DNA of 64,000 nucleotides from Tardiphaga robiniae (GCF_001618955.1 NZ_LVYV01000012.1:186001-250000), one strand, 5' to 3'; positions 1 to 10,520 are shown, counted from the first letter of the stretch. Notes: generated from the letters alone by a model not told the origin. Translations and numbers: made by a program.

Positions 1-1008
1 GGCACACTGAACGTGCTGCTCGGGCCGACATTGGCCGGCAAGACCTCGATCATGCGGTTGCTGGCCGGGCTCGACAAGCCGACCCAAGGCCGCGTGCTGG
101 TCGATGGCAAAGACGTCACCGGCGTCGATATCCGCAAGCGCTCGGTGGCGATGGTCTATCAGCAGTTCATCAATTACCCCTCGCTGACGGTCTATGAGAA
201 TATCGCCTCGCCACTGCGCGTGCAGGGCAAGCCGAAAGCCGAGATCGAAACCCGTGTGCACGAGGCCGCGGCCTTGCTCAAGCTTGAGCCCTATCTGAAG
301 CGTATGCCGCTGCAACTCTCCGGCGGCCAGCAGCAACGCACGGCGATTGCCCGCGCGCTGGTCAAGGGCGCCGATCTCGTGCTGCTCGACGAGCCCCTCG
401 CCAATCTCGATTACAAGCTGCGCGAGGAATTGCGCACCGAATTGCCGAAGATATTCGAGGCCTCCGGCGCGATCTTCGTCTATGCGACGACGGAGCCTTC
501 CGAAGCGCTTTTGTTGGGCGGCAGCACCGTGTGTCTGTGGGAAGGCCAGGTTTTGCAGGTCGGCCAGACCTCTAAAGTCTATCGCCATCCCGAGACTCTC
601 AAGGCCGCCGAAGTGTTCTCCGATCCGCCGCTCAATCTGGTGGCGATCGAGAAGAAGAACGGCAATGTGCACTATGCCGGCGGCGCGACGGCGCCCGCCA
701 GCGGGCTCTACGCCGATCTCGCCGACGGCAGCTATCGCGTTGGCTTCCGCGCGCATCAGCTCGAAGTCGCCAGTGGTCTCGCCGGACGGCATGCATTTCC
801 CGCGGAAGTGACCGTGACTGAAATCACCGGGTCGGAAAGCTTCGTCCATCTGAAGCGCGATGCGTCGAACTGGGTTGCGGTGCTGCAGGGCGTGCATGAA
901 TTCCAGCCCGGCCACATGCTCGATGCCGTGCTCGATCCCGCCAATCTGTTTGTCTTCGATGGCAGCGACCGCCTGGTCGCCGCTCCCAACACTGTGCAGG
1001 GAGCGTAA
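1..1008 (+). CDS. glpS: Glycerol ABC transporter ATP-binding protein GlpS (5' end missing)
   Basis: One of the two ATPases of the glycerol importer, acting on the inner face of the cytoplasmic membrane. The window opens inside the gene: the frame is open from base 1 and reaches Walker A (GPTLAGKTS) within 8 codons, so the true start lies upstream. The ABC signature LSGGQQQR is intact near base 316 and Walker B (VLLDEP) near 376. The switch-loop histidine is replaced: the motif reads YATTEPSEA near base 481 instead of the usual YVTHD. The C-terminal third resembles the regulatory/OB-like domain of MalK/UgpC-type ATPases. It precedes glpT by one base. The Walker A and TTEP variants are typical of GlpS, so the name is fairly secure. 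Confidence 0.88.
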   Translation, partial: GTLNVLLGPTLAGKTSIMRLLAGLDKPTQGRVLVDGKDVTGVDIRKRSVAMVYQQFINYPSLTVYENIASPLRVQGKPKAEIETRVHEAAALLKLEPYLKRMPLQLSGGQQQRTAIARALVKGADLVLLDEPLANLDYKLREELRTELPKIFEASGAIFVYATTEPSEALLLGGSTVCLWEGQVLQVGQTSKVYRHPETLKAAEVFSDPPLNLVAIEKKNGNVHYAGGATAPASGLYADLADGSYRVGFRAHQLEVASGLAGRHAFPAEVTVTEITGSESFVHLKRDASNWVAVLQGVHEFQPGHMLDAVLDPANLFVFDGSDRLVAAPNTVQGA

Positions 1009-1009
1009 C

Positions 1010-2091
<1,082 letters not shown>

Positions 2092-2095
<4 letters not shown>

Positions 2096-2997
2096 TGGAC
2101 AAGACCGTCAATCAAAAAGCTTGGTTCCTCGTCCTGCCGGTGTTTCTCATCGTGGCGTTTTCTGCGGTGCTGCCGCTGATGACGGTCGTGAACTATTCGG
2201 TGCAGGACACCTTCGGCAACAACCAGTTCTTCTGGAACGGCGTCGGCTGGTTCAAGGAGCTGCTCGATCCCTCCAGCGATCTCGGAGGGCGCTTCTACGC
2301 GTCGCTGCTGCGCAATCTGGCCTTCTCTGCGATCATCCTCGCCATCGAAGTGCCGCTCGGCATTCTGGTCGCGCTGTCGATGCCGCGTGACGGCTGGCGC
2401 GTCGCAGCCTGCCTCGTGATCCTCGCGCTGCCGCTTTTGATTCCGTGGAACGTGGTCGGCACCATCTGGCAGATTTTCGGCCGTCCCGATATCGGCCTGC
2501 TCGGCTATACGCTCAATCACATGGGCATCGACTATAACTATGTGTCGAACGAGTTCGATGCCTGGGCGACCGTCATCGTGATGGATGTCTGGCACTGGAC
2601 CAGCCTCGTTGCGCTGCTGTGCTACGCAGGCCTGAAGTCGATCCCCGATGCCTATTATCAGGCTGCGCAAATCGACGGCGCTTCGCGGTGGGCAGTTTTC
2701 CGAGCTATCCAGCTACCGAAGCTTAATCGCGTGCTGCTGATTGGCGTGCTGTTGCGTTTCATGGATAGTTTCATGATCTATACCGAACCCTTCGTGGTCA
2801 CCGGCGGCGGCCCCGGAAATTCGACCACCTTCGTCTCGATCGAGCTCGTCAAGATCGCGCTCGGCCAGTTCGATCTCGGCAAGGCCGCGGCGCTATCGCT
2901 GGTCTACAACATCATCGTGCTGATCGTGTGCTGGATATTCTACACCGTAATGACCAATGCCGGCGTCGATCATACCAAGCGCGAGGGAGCGGTCTGA
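2092..2997 (+). CDS. glpP: Glycerol ABC transporter permease GlpP
   Basis: Inner-membrane permease of the glycerol importer, 301 aa, with about six hydrophobic segments of the MalF/UgpA type (binding-protein-dependent transport, BPD_transp_1). The EAA loop that docks with the ATPases is visible around residues 186-210 (YYQAAQIDGASRW...). The ATG at 2092 overlaps the glpT stop; a second in-frame ATG at 2095 is an alternative start. It ends in a TGATG overlap with glpQ. Its place between the ATPases and the second permease supports the GlpP name. Confidence 0.9.
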
Positions 2998-3803
2998 TGC
3001 ATACGATCCCCGGACGCCGCATTATCCTGTTGCTGTTCCTGATCTTCCTGCTGTTACCGATCTACTGGCTCGTCAATATGAGCTTCAAGACCAATACCGA
3101 GATCGTTTCGACCATGACGCTGTGGCCGCATACGCCGACGCTGGAAAATTACACCCGCATCTTTACCGATGAGAGCTGGTATTCCGGCTACATCAATTCG
3201 CTGAAATACGTCATCATCAACACCATCCTGTCGATCTCCTTCGCGCTCCCCGCGGCCTATGCGTTCTCGCGCTATCGCTTCCTCGGCGACAAGCACCTGT
3301 TCTTCTGGCTGCTGTCGAACCGGATGGCGCCGCCTGCGGTATTCGCGCTGCCGTTCTTCAATCTCTATTCGGCCATCGGTCTGTTCGACACGCCCTGGGC
3401 CGTGGCACTGGCGCATTGCCTGTTCAACGTCCCGCTCGCGGTGTGGATTCTCGAAGGCTTCGTGTCAGGCGTGCCGCGCGAGATCGACGAGACGGCGTTT
3501 CTCGATGGATACTCATTTCCGAAGTTCTTCGTGAAGATCCTGGTGCCGCTGATCGCCTCGGGCATAGGTGTCGCCGCCTTCTTCTGCTTCATGTTCTCCT
3601 GGGTCGAATTGCTGCTCGCACGCACGCTGACCTCGGTGAATGCCAAGCCGATCTCGGCAGTCATGACGCGCACTGTATCCGCCTCCGGCATGGATTGGGG
3701 CCTGCTCGCTGCCGCAGGCGTGCTGACAATCATCCCAGGTGCCCTCGTCATCTGGTTCGTCCGCAATTACATCGCGCGCGGTTTCGCGCTTGGCAGAGTC
3801 TAG
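2997..3803 (+). CDS. glpQ: Glycerol ABC transporter permease GlpQ
   Basis: Second permease subunit, 268 aa from the ATG at 2997 (MHTIPGRRI), which overlaps the glpP stop by one base. The frame is open further upstream, but that stretch lies inside glpP and has no family resemblance. It has six predicted membrane segments, and the EAA loop is near residues 162-185 (EIDETAFLDGYSFPK). It is of the MalG/UgpE type and would form the heterodimeric channel with GlpP. Its stop codon sits inside the ribosome binding site of glpU. Confidence 0.9.
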   Translation: MHTIPGRRIILLLFLIFLLLPIYWLVNMSFKTNTEIVSTMTLWPHTPTLENYTRIFTDESWYSGYINSLKYVIINTILSISFALPAAYAFSRYRFLGDKHLFFWLLSNRMAPPAVFALPFFNLYSAIGLFDTPWAVALAHCLFNVPLAVWILEGFVSGVPREIDETAFLDGYSFPKFFVKILVPLIASGIGVAAFFCFMFSWVELLLARTLTSVNAKPISAVMTRTVSASGMDWGLLAAAGVLTIIPGALVIWFVRNYIARGFALGRV

Positions 3804-3812
3804 GAGGTCGCC

Positions 3813-4142
3813 ATGGAAAACATCGCATGGATGGCCTGGACGCCGCCGACCGCGATCTTCTTCACGCTGCTCGCGATCACGCTGGGCACCATGACGTGGC
3901 TCGCAGTCGCTTATCCCGAAGCCGAACGCATCGGCATCCTGCGCATTCCGACCACGCGCGGCGACCGGCTGTTTTTGTCATTGATCGCGGCGGCCGTCAT
4001 CCACCTGTTGTGGATCGGCTTCGTCGGCAGCGATCCGATCGCGACGCTGCCGATCGGGGAAGAAGGTCTTGAGATCTCGAACCTGTGGTTCGCGACATTG
4101 ATTTCGCTGGTCTCGGCGGTGGCGATCTTTCGCACCGTCTGA
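3813..4142 (+). CDS. glpU: Small membrane protein GlpU (DUF2160)
   Basis: 109-aa protein with about three hydrophobic segments (residues 7-25, 48-66 and 88-107), resembling the DUF2160 proteins that accompany rhizobial glycerol transporters. A perfect ribosome binding site AGGAGG lies at 3802-3807, six bases ahead of the ATG. Its role in transport is not established; it is probably an accessory subunit of the permease. The placement between glpQ and glpV is the canonical glpSTPQUV order and supports the assignment. Confidence 0.82.
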   Translation: MENIAWMAWTPPTAIFFTLLAITLGTMTWLAVAYPEAERIGILRIPTTRGDRLFLSLIAAAVIHLLWIGFVGSDPIATLPIGEEGLEISNLWFATLISLVSAVAIFRTV

Positions 4143-4203
4143 CCGGCATGGACTGCAGTCTCGGGATGAACCCGGGCCTGAAACAGAAGTGAGGGAGGAA
4201 GCT

Positions 4204-5994
4204 ATGAGGCACCTGACGACACAGGCACGTCGCCCGACGCGCCATATTATGATGACCAGCGCCGCCGCGCTGATTACCGCGACCGCACTGCTCACCGCGC
4301 CGGCGAAGGCCGATGACGCCACGATTCAGAAGTGGATCGACAGCGAATTCCAGCCATCGACGCTGTCGAAGGCAGACCAACTGAAGGAACTGCAGTGGTA
4401 CGAGAAGGCTGCGCAGCCGTTCAAAGGCATGGAGATCAATATCGTCTCCGAAACCATCACCACGCACGAGTACGAATCGCGCACGCTGGCCAAGGCATTC
4501 TCCGAGATCACGGGCATCAAGCTGAAGCACGACCTGATCCAGGAAGGCGACGTGGTCGAGAAGCTGCAGACCCAGATGCAGTCCGGCAAGAACGTCTATG
4601 ACGGCTGGATCAACGACTCCGACCTGATCGGCACGCATTTCCGCTACGGCCAGACCATCGCGCTGTCGGACTACATGACCGCAGAAGGCAAGGACGTCAC
4701 TAGCCCGACGCTCGACGTCAAGGACTTCATCGGAACGTCCTTTACCACCGGGCCGGACAAGAAGATGTATCAACTGCCCGACCAGCAGTTCGCGAACCTT
4801 TACTGGTTCCGGTACGACTGGTTCACCAATCCCGACTACAAGGCCAAGTTCAAGGCCAAGTATGGCTACGATCTCGGCGTGCCCGTGAACTGGTCGGCCT
4901 ATGAAGACATCGCCGAGTTCTTCACCAACGACATCAAGGAGATCAACGGCGTCAAGGTCTATGGCCACATGGACTACGGCAAGAAGGATCCGTCGCTCGG
5001 CTGGCGTTTCACCGACGCCTGGCTATCGATGGCCGGCAACGGCGACAAGGGTCTTCCGAACGGTCTGCCCGTCGATGAATGGGGTATCCGCATGGAAGGC
5101 TGTCGTCCGGTCGGCTCCTCCGTCGAGCGCGGCGGCGATACCAACGGTCCGGCCGCCGTGTATTCGATCGCGAAATATCTCGACTGGATGAAGAAGTATG
5201 CCCCGCCGCAGGCGCAAGGCATGACTTTCTCGGAGTCGGGTCCGGTGCCGGCACAGGGCAATATCGCCCAGCAGATGTTCTGGTACACCGCTTTCACCGC
5301 CGACATGGTGAAGCCGGGTCTCGCGGTGATGAATGCCGACGGCACGCCGAAGTGGCGCATGGCCCCGTCGCCGCATGGCTCCTACTGGAAGGAAGGCATG
5401 AAGCTCGGCTATCAGGACGTCGGTTCGGGCACGCTGCTCAAGTCGACCCCGGCCGATCGCCGCAAGGCAGCCTGGCTCTATCTGCAGTTCATCACCTCGA
5501 AGACGGTGTCGCTGAAGAAGAGCCATGTCGGTCTCACCTTCATCCGTGAGAGCGATATCTGGGACAAGTCGTTCACCGAACGCGCGCCGAAGCTTGGCGG
5601 TCTGGTCGAGTTCTATCGCTCGCCGGCCCGCGTGCAGTGGTCGCCGACCGGCAACAACATTCCAGATTATCCGAAGCTGGCGCAGTTGTGGTGGCAGAAC
5701 ATCGGCGATGCGTCGTCCGGTGCGAAGACCCCGCAGCAGGCGATGGACTCGCTGGCCGCGGCGCAGGATTCGGTGCTCGAACGTCTTGAACGCTCCAAGG
5801 TTCAGGGCGAATGCGGACCGAAGCTGAACAAGAAGGAAACCGCCGAGTTCTGGTACAACAAGTCGGCGAAGGACGGCAACATCGCGCCCCAGCGCAAGCT
5901 GGCGAACGAGAAGCCGAAGGGCGAGACGGTGGACTACGACACGCTGATCAAGTCGTGGCCCGCTACTCCGCCGCAGAAGCGCGCGTCGAACTAA
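4204..5994 (+). CDS. glpV: Glycerol ABC transporter periplasmic binding protein GlpV
   Basis: Periplasmic solute-binding protein, 596 aa, delivering glycerol to GlpPQ. The ATG at 4204 is preferred over the GTG at 4189 because a GGAGGA ribosome site lies just ahead of it. A signal peptide with a hydrophobic core runs to a probable cleavage site after AKA at about residue 36. The mature part is of the extracellular solute-binding family 1 type and longer than most sugar-binding proteins, as usual for GlpV. It is the last gene of the operon and is followed by a strong hairpin terminator. In rhizobia this operon is usually preceded by glpR and glpD, which would lie left of the window. Confidence 0.88.
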   Translation: MRHLTTQARRPTRHIMMTSAAALITATALLTAPAKADDATIQKWIDSEFQPSTLSKADQLKELQWYEKAAQPFKGMEINIVSETITTHEYESRTLAKAFSEITGIKLKHDLIQEGDVVEKLQTQMQSGKNVYDGWINDSDLIGTHFRYGQTIALSDYMTAEGKDVTSPTLDVKDFIGTSFTTGPDKKMYQLPDQQFANLYWFRYDWFTNPDYKAKFKAKYGYDLGVPVNWSAYEDIAEFFTNDIKEINGVKVYGHMDYGKKDPSLGWRFTDAWLSMAGNGDKGLPNGLPVDEWGIRMEGCRPVGSSVERGGDTNGPAAVYSIAKYLDWMKKYAPPQAQGMTFSESGPVPAQGNIAQQMFWYTAFTADMVKPGLAVMNADGTPKWRMAPSPHGSYWKEGMKLGYQDVGSGTLLKSTPADRRKAAWLYLQFITSKTVSLKKSHVGLTFIRESDIWDKSFTERAPKLGGLVEFYRSPARVQWSPTGNNIPDYPKLAQLWWQNIGDASSGAKTPQQAMDSLAAAQDSVLERLERSKVQGECGPKLNKKETAEFWYNKSAKDGNIAPQRKLANEKPKGETVDYDTLIKSWPATPPQKRASN

Positions 5995-6013
5995 GGCGAG
6001 CGATCTGAGCAAA

Positions 6014-6050
6014 CAAAAAGGCCGGGAGCGATCCCGGCCTTTTCTCTTTC
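6014..6050 (+). terminator. Rho-independent terminator of the glp operon
   Basis: Eleven-base perfect stem (AAAGGCCGGGA / TCCCGGCCTTT) with a GCGA loop, followed by a T-rich run. It begins about 20 bases after the glpV stop. The A-rich left flank also lets it work for transcription arriving from the right. Confidence 0.9.
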
Positions 6051-6163
6051 TGTCATTCCGGGGCGCGCGCTCTTGCGCGCGAACCCGGAATCCCGACATG
6101 GCTGAACACTTCCGTATTCCGGGTTCGTGCCCGCAAAGATGCGTGCGCCAACCCGGAATGGCG
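6051..6163. repeat. Intergenic inverted repeat, CATTCCGG family (copy 1)
   Basis: Two consecutive palindromic units, 6053-6091 and 6115-6161, both bounded by ATTCCGG and CCGGAAT and containing CGC-rich inner stems. It is the same family as the copies at 13699 and 16032. It sits between the glp terminator and the convergent end of the ene-reductase, the usual place for REP-like elements. Confidence 0.75.
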
Positions 6164-6169
6164 GCGTGC

Positions 6170-7270
6170 TTACTCCGCTGCCTGCTTCGCGCCCAGCACC
6201 GGATAATCCGTGTAGCCCTTGGCGCCGCCGCCATAGAACGTGGCCTTGTCGGCATCGTTGAGTGGTGCGCCGGACTTCAGACGTTCGACCAGATCCGGAT
6301 TCGAGATGAACGGCTTGCCGAAAGCGATCAGGTCGGCTGCGTTCGCTTCGAGAACCTTGTTGGCGAGCGCGAGATCGAAGCCGTTATTGGCGATATACGT
6401 TCCGCTGAAACGCTTGCGCAGGCTGGCATAGTCGAATGGCGCGATGTCGCGCGGGCCACCGGTGGCACCCTCGACAACGTGCAGATAGACCAACTTCTCG
6501 GCGCTCAGCCCATCGACGATATAGTCGAACAGCTTCTGTGCTTCGCTGTCGGCGACGGCATCGTTGGCCGGGGTCACCGGCGAGATGCGGATGCCGGTCT
6601 TGTCGGCGCCGATTTCCCTGGCGACGGCCTTCGAGACTTCCAGCATCAGCTTGGCGCGGTTCTCGAGCGAGCCGCCGTAAGCGTCGGTGCGCTTGTTGGT
6701 GCTGTCGCGCGCGAACTGGTCGAGCAGGTAGCCGTTGGCGCCATGAATTTCGACGCCGTCGAAACCGGCCTCGACCGCGTTGGCAGCACCGCGCGCGAAA
6801 CTGTCGATGATGCCCGGGATTTCACCGAGCTCCAGCGCGCGTGGCTCGGAAACATCAGTGAAAGTGTTGTTGACATAGGTCTTGGTTTTGGCAGGGATCG
6901 CGGAAGGCGCCACCGGCGCGCCGCCATTCGGCTGCAGGCTGATATGCGAGATGCGGCCGACGTGCCAGATCTGCATATAGATGTGACCGCCCTTGGCATG
7001 CACGGCCTCGGTCACCTTCTTCCAGCCGGCGATCTGCTCCTTGGTATAGATGCCCGGGACGTCCTGATAGCCTTGGCCCTGCTGCGACACCGGCGTGCCT
7101 TCGGTCACCAGCAGGCCGGCGCTGGCACGCTGGCTATAGTATTCGATCGCCAGCGGGTTCGGCACGTTGCCCGGCAATGCACGGTTACGCGTCAGCGGGG
7201 CCATCACAGTACGGTTGGTGAGGGTGACGGCACCAAGCTTGTAGGGGTCGAAAAGTTTGGAAGTGCTCAT
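6170..7270 (-). CDS. nemA: NADH:flavin oxidoreductase, alkene/N-ethylmaleimide reductase (Old Yellow Enzyme family)
   Basis: Cytoplasmic FMN enzyme of 366 aa that reduces activated C=C bonds (enones, maleimides, nitro-esters) with NAD(P)H. The (beta/alpha)8 fold of the family is evident throughout. The substrate-binding pair and proton donor appear in HGANGYLLDQF (His176, Asn179, Tyr181), followed by the typical YGGSLENR. The ATG at 7270 (MSTSKLFDP) is chosen over an upstream start because OYE proteins begin at this point. A 12-bp perfect palindrome at 7276-7287 lies directly ahead of the start and may be an operator. The specific name nemA is by similarity; other ene-reductases look alike. 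Confidence 0.85.
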   Translation of the reverse strand: MSTSKLFDPYKLGAVTLTNRTVMAPLTRNRALPGNVPNPLAIEYYSQRASAGLLVTEGTPVSQQGQGYQDVPGIYTKEQIAGWKKVTEAVHAKGGHIYMQIWHVGRISHISLQPNGGAPVAPSAIPAKTKTYVNNTFTDVSEPRALELGEIPGIIDSFARGAANAVEAGFDGVEIHGANGYLLDQFARDSTNKRTDAYGGSLENRAKLMLEVSKAVAREIGADKTGIRISPVTPANDAVADSEAQKLFDYIVDGLSAEKLVYLHVVEGATGGPRDIAPFDYASLRKRFSGTYIANNGFDLALANKVLEANAADLIAFGKPFISNPDLVERLKSGAPLNDADKATFYGGGAKGYTDYPVLGAKQAAE

Positions 7271-7275
7271 GTTGT

Positions 7276-7287
7276 TTGTCCGGACAA
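7276..7287. promoter_or_regulatory. Palindrome upstream of the ene-reductase
   Basis: Perfect 12-bp palindrome TTGTCCGGACAA, six bases ahead of the start codon. OYE genes are often repressed by TetR/NemR or HxlR regulators that bind such sites. No regulator gene is adjacent here, so the function is inferred. Confidence 0.35.
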
Positions 7288-7452
7288 TGAGGAATGAGAT
7301 CGAGTTGGGTATCGCGCTGCGCATTGGCAATGTCGCTGCGCAGCGCGTTGTTCATTCAGGATAAAGCGGCTGCTGTGTTGATGGATTTAGCAATCATGAC
7401 CTCTTGATCTCGCCGAAGGCGGTCGAATTATCCTACGGTTTGTCGGTGCTTT

Positions 7453-7956
7453 TTAGCTCGCGCCGAGGAAGTCGCGCTTGCCGATTTCGATGCCGCTATG
7501 CCGGAGAATGCCGTGTGCGATGGCGACGTGGAAGTAGAAGTTCGGCAGCGAGAAGCTGCTCAGATACTGCTGGCCCGTCATGGTCGTGGTCTTGCCGCCG
7601 CCAATCGGAAACGTGACCTCGCGTGAGTCGGCGCCTTCGAATTGAGCCGGCGTGAAGCCCTTCACATAGTCCATCGCCTTGGCCAGACGCTGCTTCAATT
7701 CGCCGAAGGTTTTCTCGGTGTCCGGTACCGACTGAGGTTCGTTCTGGGTGAGCCGGGCGCAACCACGCATCGCCTGGTCGCAGGCGACCTGAACCTGGCG
7801 AGAGAGCGGCAGCATGTCGGGATAAAGCCGGGAGCCGAGCAAGGCTTCCGGCTCGATCTTCTTCGCGGTGACGTGGGCCTCAGCCTTGTCGAGAATGGCG
7901 GAGAGGCTGGCGAGCATCTGCAGATAGGCAGGCACGGCGGAATCGTAAAATGACAT
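7453..7956 (-). CDS. DUF1993 family protein
   Basis: 167-aa cytoplasmic protein starting MSFYDSAVPAYLQML, matching the DUF1993 family whose fold resembles DinB/YfiT four-helix bundles. His-containing helices are visible near residues 146-153 (FYFHVAIAHGILRHSG). No enzymatic function is established. The ATG at 7956 is preferred over upstream in-frame codons, since the family starts at this motif. It stands alone between two minus-strand genes with gaps of about 180 bases on either side. Confidence 0.75.
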   Translation of the reverse strand: MSFYDSAVPAYLQMLASLSAILDKAEAHVTAKKIEPEALLGSRLYPDMLPLSRQVQVACDQAMRGCARLTQNEPQSVPDTEKTFGELKQRLAKAMDYVKGFTPAQFEGADSREVTFPIGGGKTTTMTGQQYLSSFSLPNFYFHVAIAHGILRHSGIEIGKRDFLGAS

Positions 7957-8093
7957 GTGATGCTCTTTTTCGGTCGATTGCGGCTGCGCAGCGGTGACGA
8001 CCCGGAAAGGGTCAAGAAAGATGCTGCTGCATGGACTTGGGGCGCGGCCAGCCGAATTCAACCGCCCCGGTCTTACAAAAGAGAAGAAATTTC

Positions 8094-8137
8094 GAGCATG
8101 GTGCCGATAAGCGGATACCGTTTCTCGGATCAGACTT
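8094..8137. repeat. Decayed copy of the GAGCATG...CCGAAAAG repeat family
   Basis: Resembles the better preserved copies at 32770 and 56883 (GAGCATG, then GCCGATAAGCGGATACCG, then TTCTCGGATCAGA). Its right end runs into the TAA stop codon of the lytic transglycosylase at 8136-8138. Confidence 0.5.
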
Positions 8138-9380
8138 AGTGCCCGGATTTCAATGCGGCGAGCAATTCAACCGTCGGCCAGGAGTCCGCGGGCAGCCCGA
8201 ACTTGACCTGCATGGCCTTGACGGCGGTGCGGCTCTGCTGGCCGAGAATGCCGTCGATCTTGCCGACATTGAAGCCGCGCTTCGCCAGCAGCTGCTGCAG
8301 CTCGCGCAACTCAGGATGTGACAGCTGCGCGACAGGGGCGGAGGGCTGCCGCATCTTGGAGGCGCCATTGATGCGGGTGGCGAGATAGGCCGCTGTCGTC
8401 GAATAGATCAGCGAGTTGTTCCATTCGGTATAGGCGGCGAAATTCGCGTAAGCGAGGAAAGCGGGACCGTGGCGGCCCATCGGCAGCAGCAGCGAGGCCG
8501 GCATGGTGTCGTTGGGCAGCGGCCGTCCGTCGGGATAGCTGACGCCGAATGACGCCCATTTGGCGCGCGGCAGTTGAATGGTGAGATCGGCCTGATCCCA
8601 CGGGATATTCTCGGTGACGCGCACCTCCTGCAGCCACGGTTCGCCGCGCCGCCATTTCAGGCCGGTGGAGATGTAATGCGCGGTCGAGCCGATCACGTCG
8701 GCGGGGCTGCGCAGCAAATTGCGATGGCCATCGCCGTCGTAGTCGACGGCATAATTGAAGTAATGCGTCGGCAGAAACTGCGTCTGGCCGAGTTCGCCGG
8801 CCCATGAGCCGATCATCTCCGCCGGCGACAGGTCGCCGCGATCGATGATCTTCAGTGCGGCGATGGTCTCGTCCTGAAACATCTTCGAGCGCCGGCAGTC
8901 ATAGGCCAGCGACACCAGCGAGCGCAGCGTCTGCAGATTGCCCATCTGCACGCCGAAGTCGCTTTCCAGCGCCCAGAACGCGGCGATCACCGCAGGAGGT
9001 ACGCCATACTCTTTCTCGGCGCGCGCAAAGGCCGCGGCATTTGCCTTGATCTTCAACTGCCCGTTCTGCATCCGGTAGTCCGCTGCCATGCGTCCGGCAA
9101 ATTGCGTGAACAATTGCCCGAACACCCGCTGCCCGCGGTCGCGATTGACGATGCCCTGGTCGTAGACGAGGTAAGGCGAGGCCTCCGCCATCGCCCGCTG
9201 CGACACGCCGGCGGCGACAGCCTGCTGTTTCAGCCCGGCCAGGAATTGATCGAAGTTCTGGCCGTTATGGCAAGAGGCGGCGCGCTGGGCGGAGGCGGGG
9301 GTGATCGAGAATGCGAATGTTGCGAGTAAGCCGACAGTCAAGATGGTTAGGCGCTTCTCGGAAGTCAGAAGTCCAGGCAT
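8136..9380 (-). CDS. Lytic murein transglycosylase with peptidoglycan-binding domain (MltB type)
   Basis: Cleaves the MurNAc-GlcNAc bond of peptidoglycan, forming 1,6-anhydro ends, in the periplasm. The 414-aa protein has a signal peptide cleaved after ASA (residue ~31) with no lipobox, so it is a soluble form. The catalytic domain (SLT_2/MltB) covers roughly residues 40-330, with the catalytic glutamate in AAFWALESDFG (Glu139). A PG_binding_1 domain occupies about 345-412 (ELRELQQLLAKRGFNVGKIDG). The start at 9380 has a purine-rich GGGGA ribosome site. It stands alone, flanked by repeats on both sides. Confidence 0.9.
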   Translation of the reverse strand: MPGLLTSEKRLTILTVGLLATFAFSITPASAQRAASCHNGQNFDQFLAGLKQQAVAAGVSQRAMAEASPYLVYDQGIVNRDRGQRVFGQLFTQFAGRMAADYRMQNGQLKIKANAAAFARAEKEYGVPPAVIAAFWALESDFGVQMGNLQTLRSLVSLAYDCRRSKMFQDETIAALKIIDRGDLSPAEMIGSWAGELGQTQFLPTHYFNYAVDYDGDGHRNLLRSPADVIGSTAHYISTGLKWRRGEPWLQEVRVTENIPWDQADLTIQLPRAKWASFGVSYPDGRPLPNDTMPASLLLPMGRHGPAFLAYANFAAYTEWNNSLIYSTTAAYLATRINGASKMRQPSAPVAQLSHPELRELQQLLAKRGFNVGKIDGILGQQSRTAVKAMQVKFGLPADSWPTVELLAALKSGH

Positions 9381-9394
9381 TCAAATCCCCACAA

Positions 9395-9483
9395 CGTCAT
9401 GCCCGGGCTTGACCCGGGCATCCATCTTTCGGCCAGCTTACTAACAGTCAAGATGGATGGCCGGGTCAAGCCCGGCCATGACG
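9395..9483. repeat. Long inverted repeat (CGTCATGCCCGGGCTTG family, copy 1)
   Basis: Two 34-bp arms (9395-9428 and 9450-9483) match each other as reverse complements with only two mismatches, around a ~21-base spacer. A related element is at 19198-19290. It lies upstream of the lytic transglycosylase and downstream of the desaturase and could form a stable RNA hairpin. Confidence 0.8.
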
Positions 9484-9515
9484 GAGTTCATATTTCGTCC
9501 TCATAGCGGTGACGG

Positions 9516-10454
9516 CTACGCACAGCCGGCAGTTGAACGTGCGGAAGCGGCGGTGTCGGGCAGGCGTCGCAAGCCTTCTCGCGGGACAATATTGTCGGGA
9601 AGCTTGATGTCGTTGGCCAGTCCCATGCACGACAAGATGCGAACGAAGAGGTAGCCTAAGTCAATCTGGCCGCGTTCGACACCCAATTGCGCCGACTCCG
9701 GGAAAGCGTGATGATTTCCATGGTACGCTTCGCCGAAGGTCACCAATCCGAAGGCGGGCAGATTAAACCCCTGCACGGCCACGCCGTCCACGCGCCACCC
9801 TTGGTGGCCGCGCCGATGCGCGAAATGCCCTATCAGCCAGTGCCCCGTGAGTGAGACCGAGATCCGAACGGCAATGCCCCACACGACCCATGGCCAGTCG
9901 CCGAGGACGTAGAACAACACTGCCCATGGCAATTGTTGCGCCATCCAGGTTGCTTCAAGGAAGCGGTAGAAGCGATCTCTCGCGACGCGCGGCTCTATGA
10001 TGAATTCGGGCGGATGCCGCAACGCCACGATGCAGTGCATCTGCCAGAATGCGTCGACGAAGAAGGACCGCCGATGTGCGTGCAGATCATGACACAATGC
10101 CTGCCTCTGCGCCCAGTCGCGAATATCGTGAGCGTAAATCATGCCAAATGGTCCTGCCATGCCGACCAGCACGCCCAGATAGACGAGAGCATGTTCGAGC
10201 CACAACGGACACCGGAAGGCGCGATGAATGAGGAGGCGATGCATGCCGACCGAATGACCCGCGCAAATTGTCACCGCGCTCGATATAGCGCAGACGAGCA
10301 AAGCGCTCCAACTGAAGTTTGGGGGGCCACAAACGACAGCGACCACTGTCATTGTTGTGGTCCATACAGATTTGCCCGGCACCCATTCGATATGACCCTG
10401 GACGGGATCGCTGTGTGACCCGGAAATCATCCGCCCCGTTGATATTGTTTCCAT
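9516..10454 (-). CDS. Fatty acid desaturase (membrane di-iron family)
   Basis: Membrane-bound acyl desaturase of 312 aa, likely introducing a cis double bond into acyl chains. Histidine boxes that would bind the di-iron site are visible: HSVGMHRLLIH (His67-His77), HDIRD near 109, HDLHAHRR near 122, and HGNHH (His245-His249). Hydrophobic pairs are at about 33-62, 88-106, 175-198 and 200-215. The start at 10454 has a GAGAGG ribosome site. It is divergent from an ArsR-type regulator, with a 7-bp inverted repeat between them, so it is probably that regulator's target. The substrate (acyl-CoA, acyl-lipid or acyl-ACP) cannot be told. Confidence 0.82.
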   Translation of the reverse strand: METISTGRMISGSHSDPVQGHIEWVPGKSVWTTTMTVVAVVCGPPNFSWSALLVCAISSAVTICAGHSVGMHRLLIHRAFRCPLWLEHALVYLGVLVGMAGPFGMIYAHDIRDWAQRQALCHDLHAHRRSFFVDAFWQMHCIVALRHPPEFIIEPRVARDRFYRFLEATWMAQQLPWAVLFYVLGDWPWVVWGIAVRISVSLTGHWLIGHFAHRRGHQGWRVDGVAVQGFNLPAFGLVTFGEAYHGNHHAFPESAQLGVERGQIDLGYLFVRILSCMGLANDIKLPDNIVPREGLRRLPDTAASARSTAGCA

Positions 10455-10520
10455 TGTTTATCCTCTCGGAACCGTGAGCGGTCGACAGGCGTCACACTTG
10501 CGGTGCGCCCGGTCCTGCAG